64,000 bases of DNA from Rhodoferax ferrireducens (GTDB lineage: Bacteria > Pseudomonadota > Gammaproteobacteria > Burkholderiales > Burkholderiaceae_C): the NCBI GenBank assembly GCA_002083775.1, contig MTEI01000004.1, positions 232,630-296,629 on the forward strand, in the 5' to 3' direction. This document shows positions 63,326 to 64,000 of the stretch, in pieces. How positions within the stretch are numbered: position 1 is the stretch's first letter; every line of letters begins with the position of its first letter. Below the pieces are notes generated by a model that was given only the letters and a program-made list of their open reading frames with translations, had not been told where the DNA came from and did not search any database. The position numbers were made by a program, and so were the translations under genes.

Positions 63326-64000
63326 AAAAGTTCGAGGCAGGCTGAGTCTGCGACTTTTGCACAATCACCGGACCCAAACCTATTTGACCTATGTAACCTA
63401 TTTGGCTCGCCATATGCACCCGATTTTCATCCATCACCAACGCCGGGTCTGACGGCACGACGATTCAGATAGATGATTGAGTCGCCAGTAAGCAGTCTAT
63501 TCATTGACGAACTCTTGGGTGCCACTGGCCGACCGGAATTGGCCAACAGCCGGTGCCCACGGGTGGCAGCTTTCGGGCATCAGAAAAAATTTTGGCTACC
63601 AAATATTCAGATTGCTGTCATTCGATTGGCTGCGACTCATTCACTCTGATAATTTTTTCCTGCAAAGCTCGTTGCTCCAAAAGTGGAATTTCCCCTGCGC
63701 TCACTATGCATTCCCATTCGTTGGCTTCCGCTTTGGAGGAACATAACGTCAATTTGTTGCTGCGGACTGCGATGAGTTATTCATCTATTCATCAACTTCA
63801 TGCGCACAGGAAAGACCGCTTTTTGACAACAGTCAGGTGGTGCGGATAACAACCGACACGCTCTACCCAACGGGCTCATCGTTCTCATTACGTGAGCATG
63901 TAAACTGAACCACTACTGTCCGGTTAAAAGTCGAACAAAATCAACTGGTTAGCGATAGGTGGTGGTGTGATTTGGGAGCGATCGGGCTGCAAGGCGCATG
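63326..64000. other. Intergenic/unassigned start of the integrated element
   Basis: After the integrase there is no frame I can assign to a family. Plus-strand frames near 63504 (80 residues) and 63553 (98 residues) are atypical and lack convincing ribosome-binding sites. Short direct repeats CCTATTTG occur near 63380 and 63398. The stretch ACTGTCCGGTTAAAA at 63915-63929 resembles, from memory, the terminal repeat of some IS4-type elements; nothing downstream is visible to confirm it. Confidence 0.4.

Noticed and set aside
63504..63849. Two overlapping short frames after the integrase
   Set aside because: Odd composition, no recognisable domains and mutually overlapping; left as unassigned.

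Overview
The window is a high-GC betaproteobacterial chromosome segment, most likely from a Comamonadaceae (Rhodoferax/Polaromonas-like) organism. I infer this from the burkholderialean gene order (kinase/PP2C/rph/rdgB/hemW and yicC-gmk-rpoZ-spoT), a TAXI-type TRAP transporter followed by DUF1850, the urease cluster containing ureJ, and a short hairpin repeat (core TAGCT..GCCCTT..AAGGGC..AGGC) that recurs at least eight times. No database search was possible; assignments rest on motifs, protein length and context.

Layout. 1-3105 (minus): a nucleobase/NitT-type ABC importer followed by a cytidine/guanine-deaminase-family enzyme cut by the left edge. 3186-7809: a membrane-anchored UrtA/AmiC-like binding protein overlapping a GGDEF-EAL protein, with a divergent BLUF photoreceptor. 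7825-11845: a YhcC-like radical SAM protein and an orphan GspE/PilB-plus-PilT ATPase pair. 11977-15886: pirin, azoreductase, LysR, YitT and Lrp genes. 15992-20145: two diguanylate cyclases flanking a cytochrome c lipoprotein. 20305-24856: a LuxR-type response regulator overlapping an unusual 1187-residue protein in which an NCS1 nucleobase permease is fused to a Cys-rich linker, a histidine kinase and a receiver domain. 25069-25774: an MqsR/MqsA toxin-antitoxin locus whose toxin frame carries an in-frame TAG at codon 18.

25921-31908 is the urease operon ureA-ureJ-ureB-ureC-ureE-ureF-ureG. It has no ureD in this window and is interrupted on the opposite strand by an AbrB/Doc toxin-antitoxin pair. 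32013-38006 holds a receiver-TPR protein, a TAXI TRAP system and a CBS protein. 38089-48057 is mostly core genome: hemW, rdgB, rph, PP2C phosphatase, Ser/Thr kinase, yicC, gmk, rpoZ, spoT and a threonine aldolase. 48170-54111 is a minus-strand block of lipoproteins, an alpha/beta hydrolase, a two-component system, a PHB-depolymerase-like esterase and a ribbon-helix-helix regulator. 54149-55113 contains small or decayed genes, including a frameshifted Rrf2/IscR remnant. 55135-61224 is a complete ribose operon (rbsB-A-C-R-K-D), with a tandem LacI-family operator upstream of rbsB.

From about 61686 an integrated element begins: a 3' tRNA fragment with its terminator, then a P4-type tyrosine integrase reading into DNA that continues past the right edge.

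A nitrogen theme links the left half: nucleobase uptake, deamination, the NCS1-kinase and urease. The best candidate for an undescribed system is the NCS1 transporter-kinase with its overlapping LuxR regulator, placed next to the urease operon.
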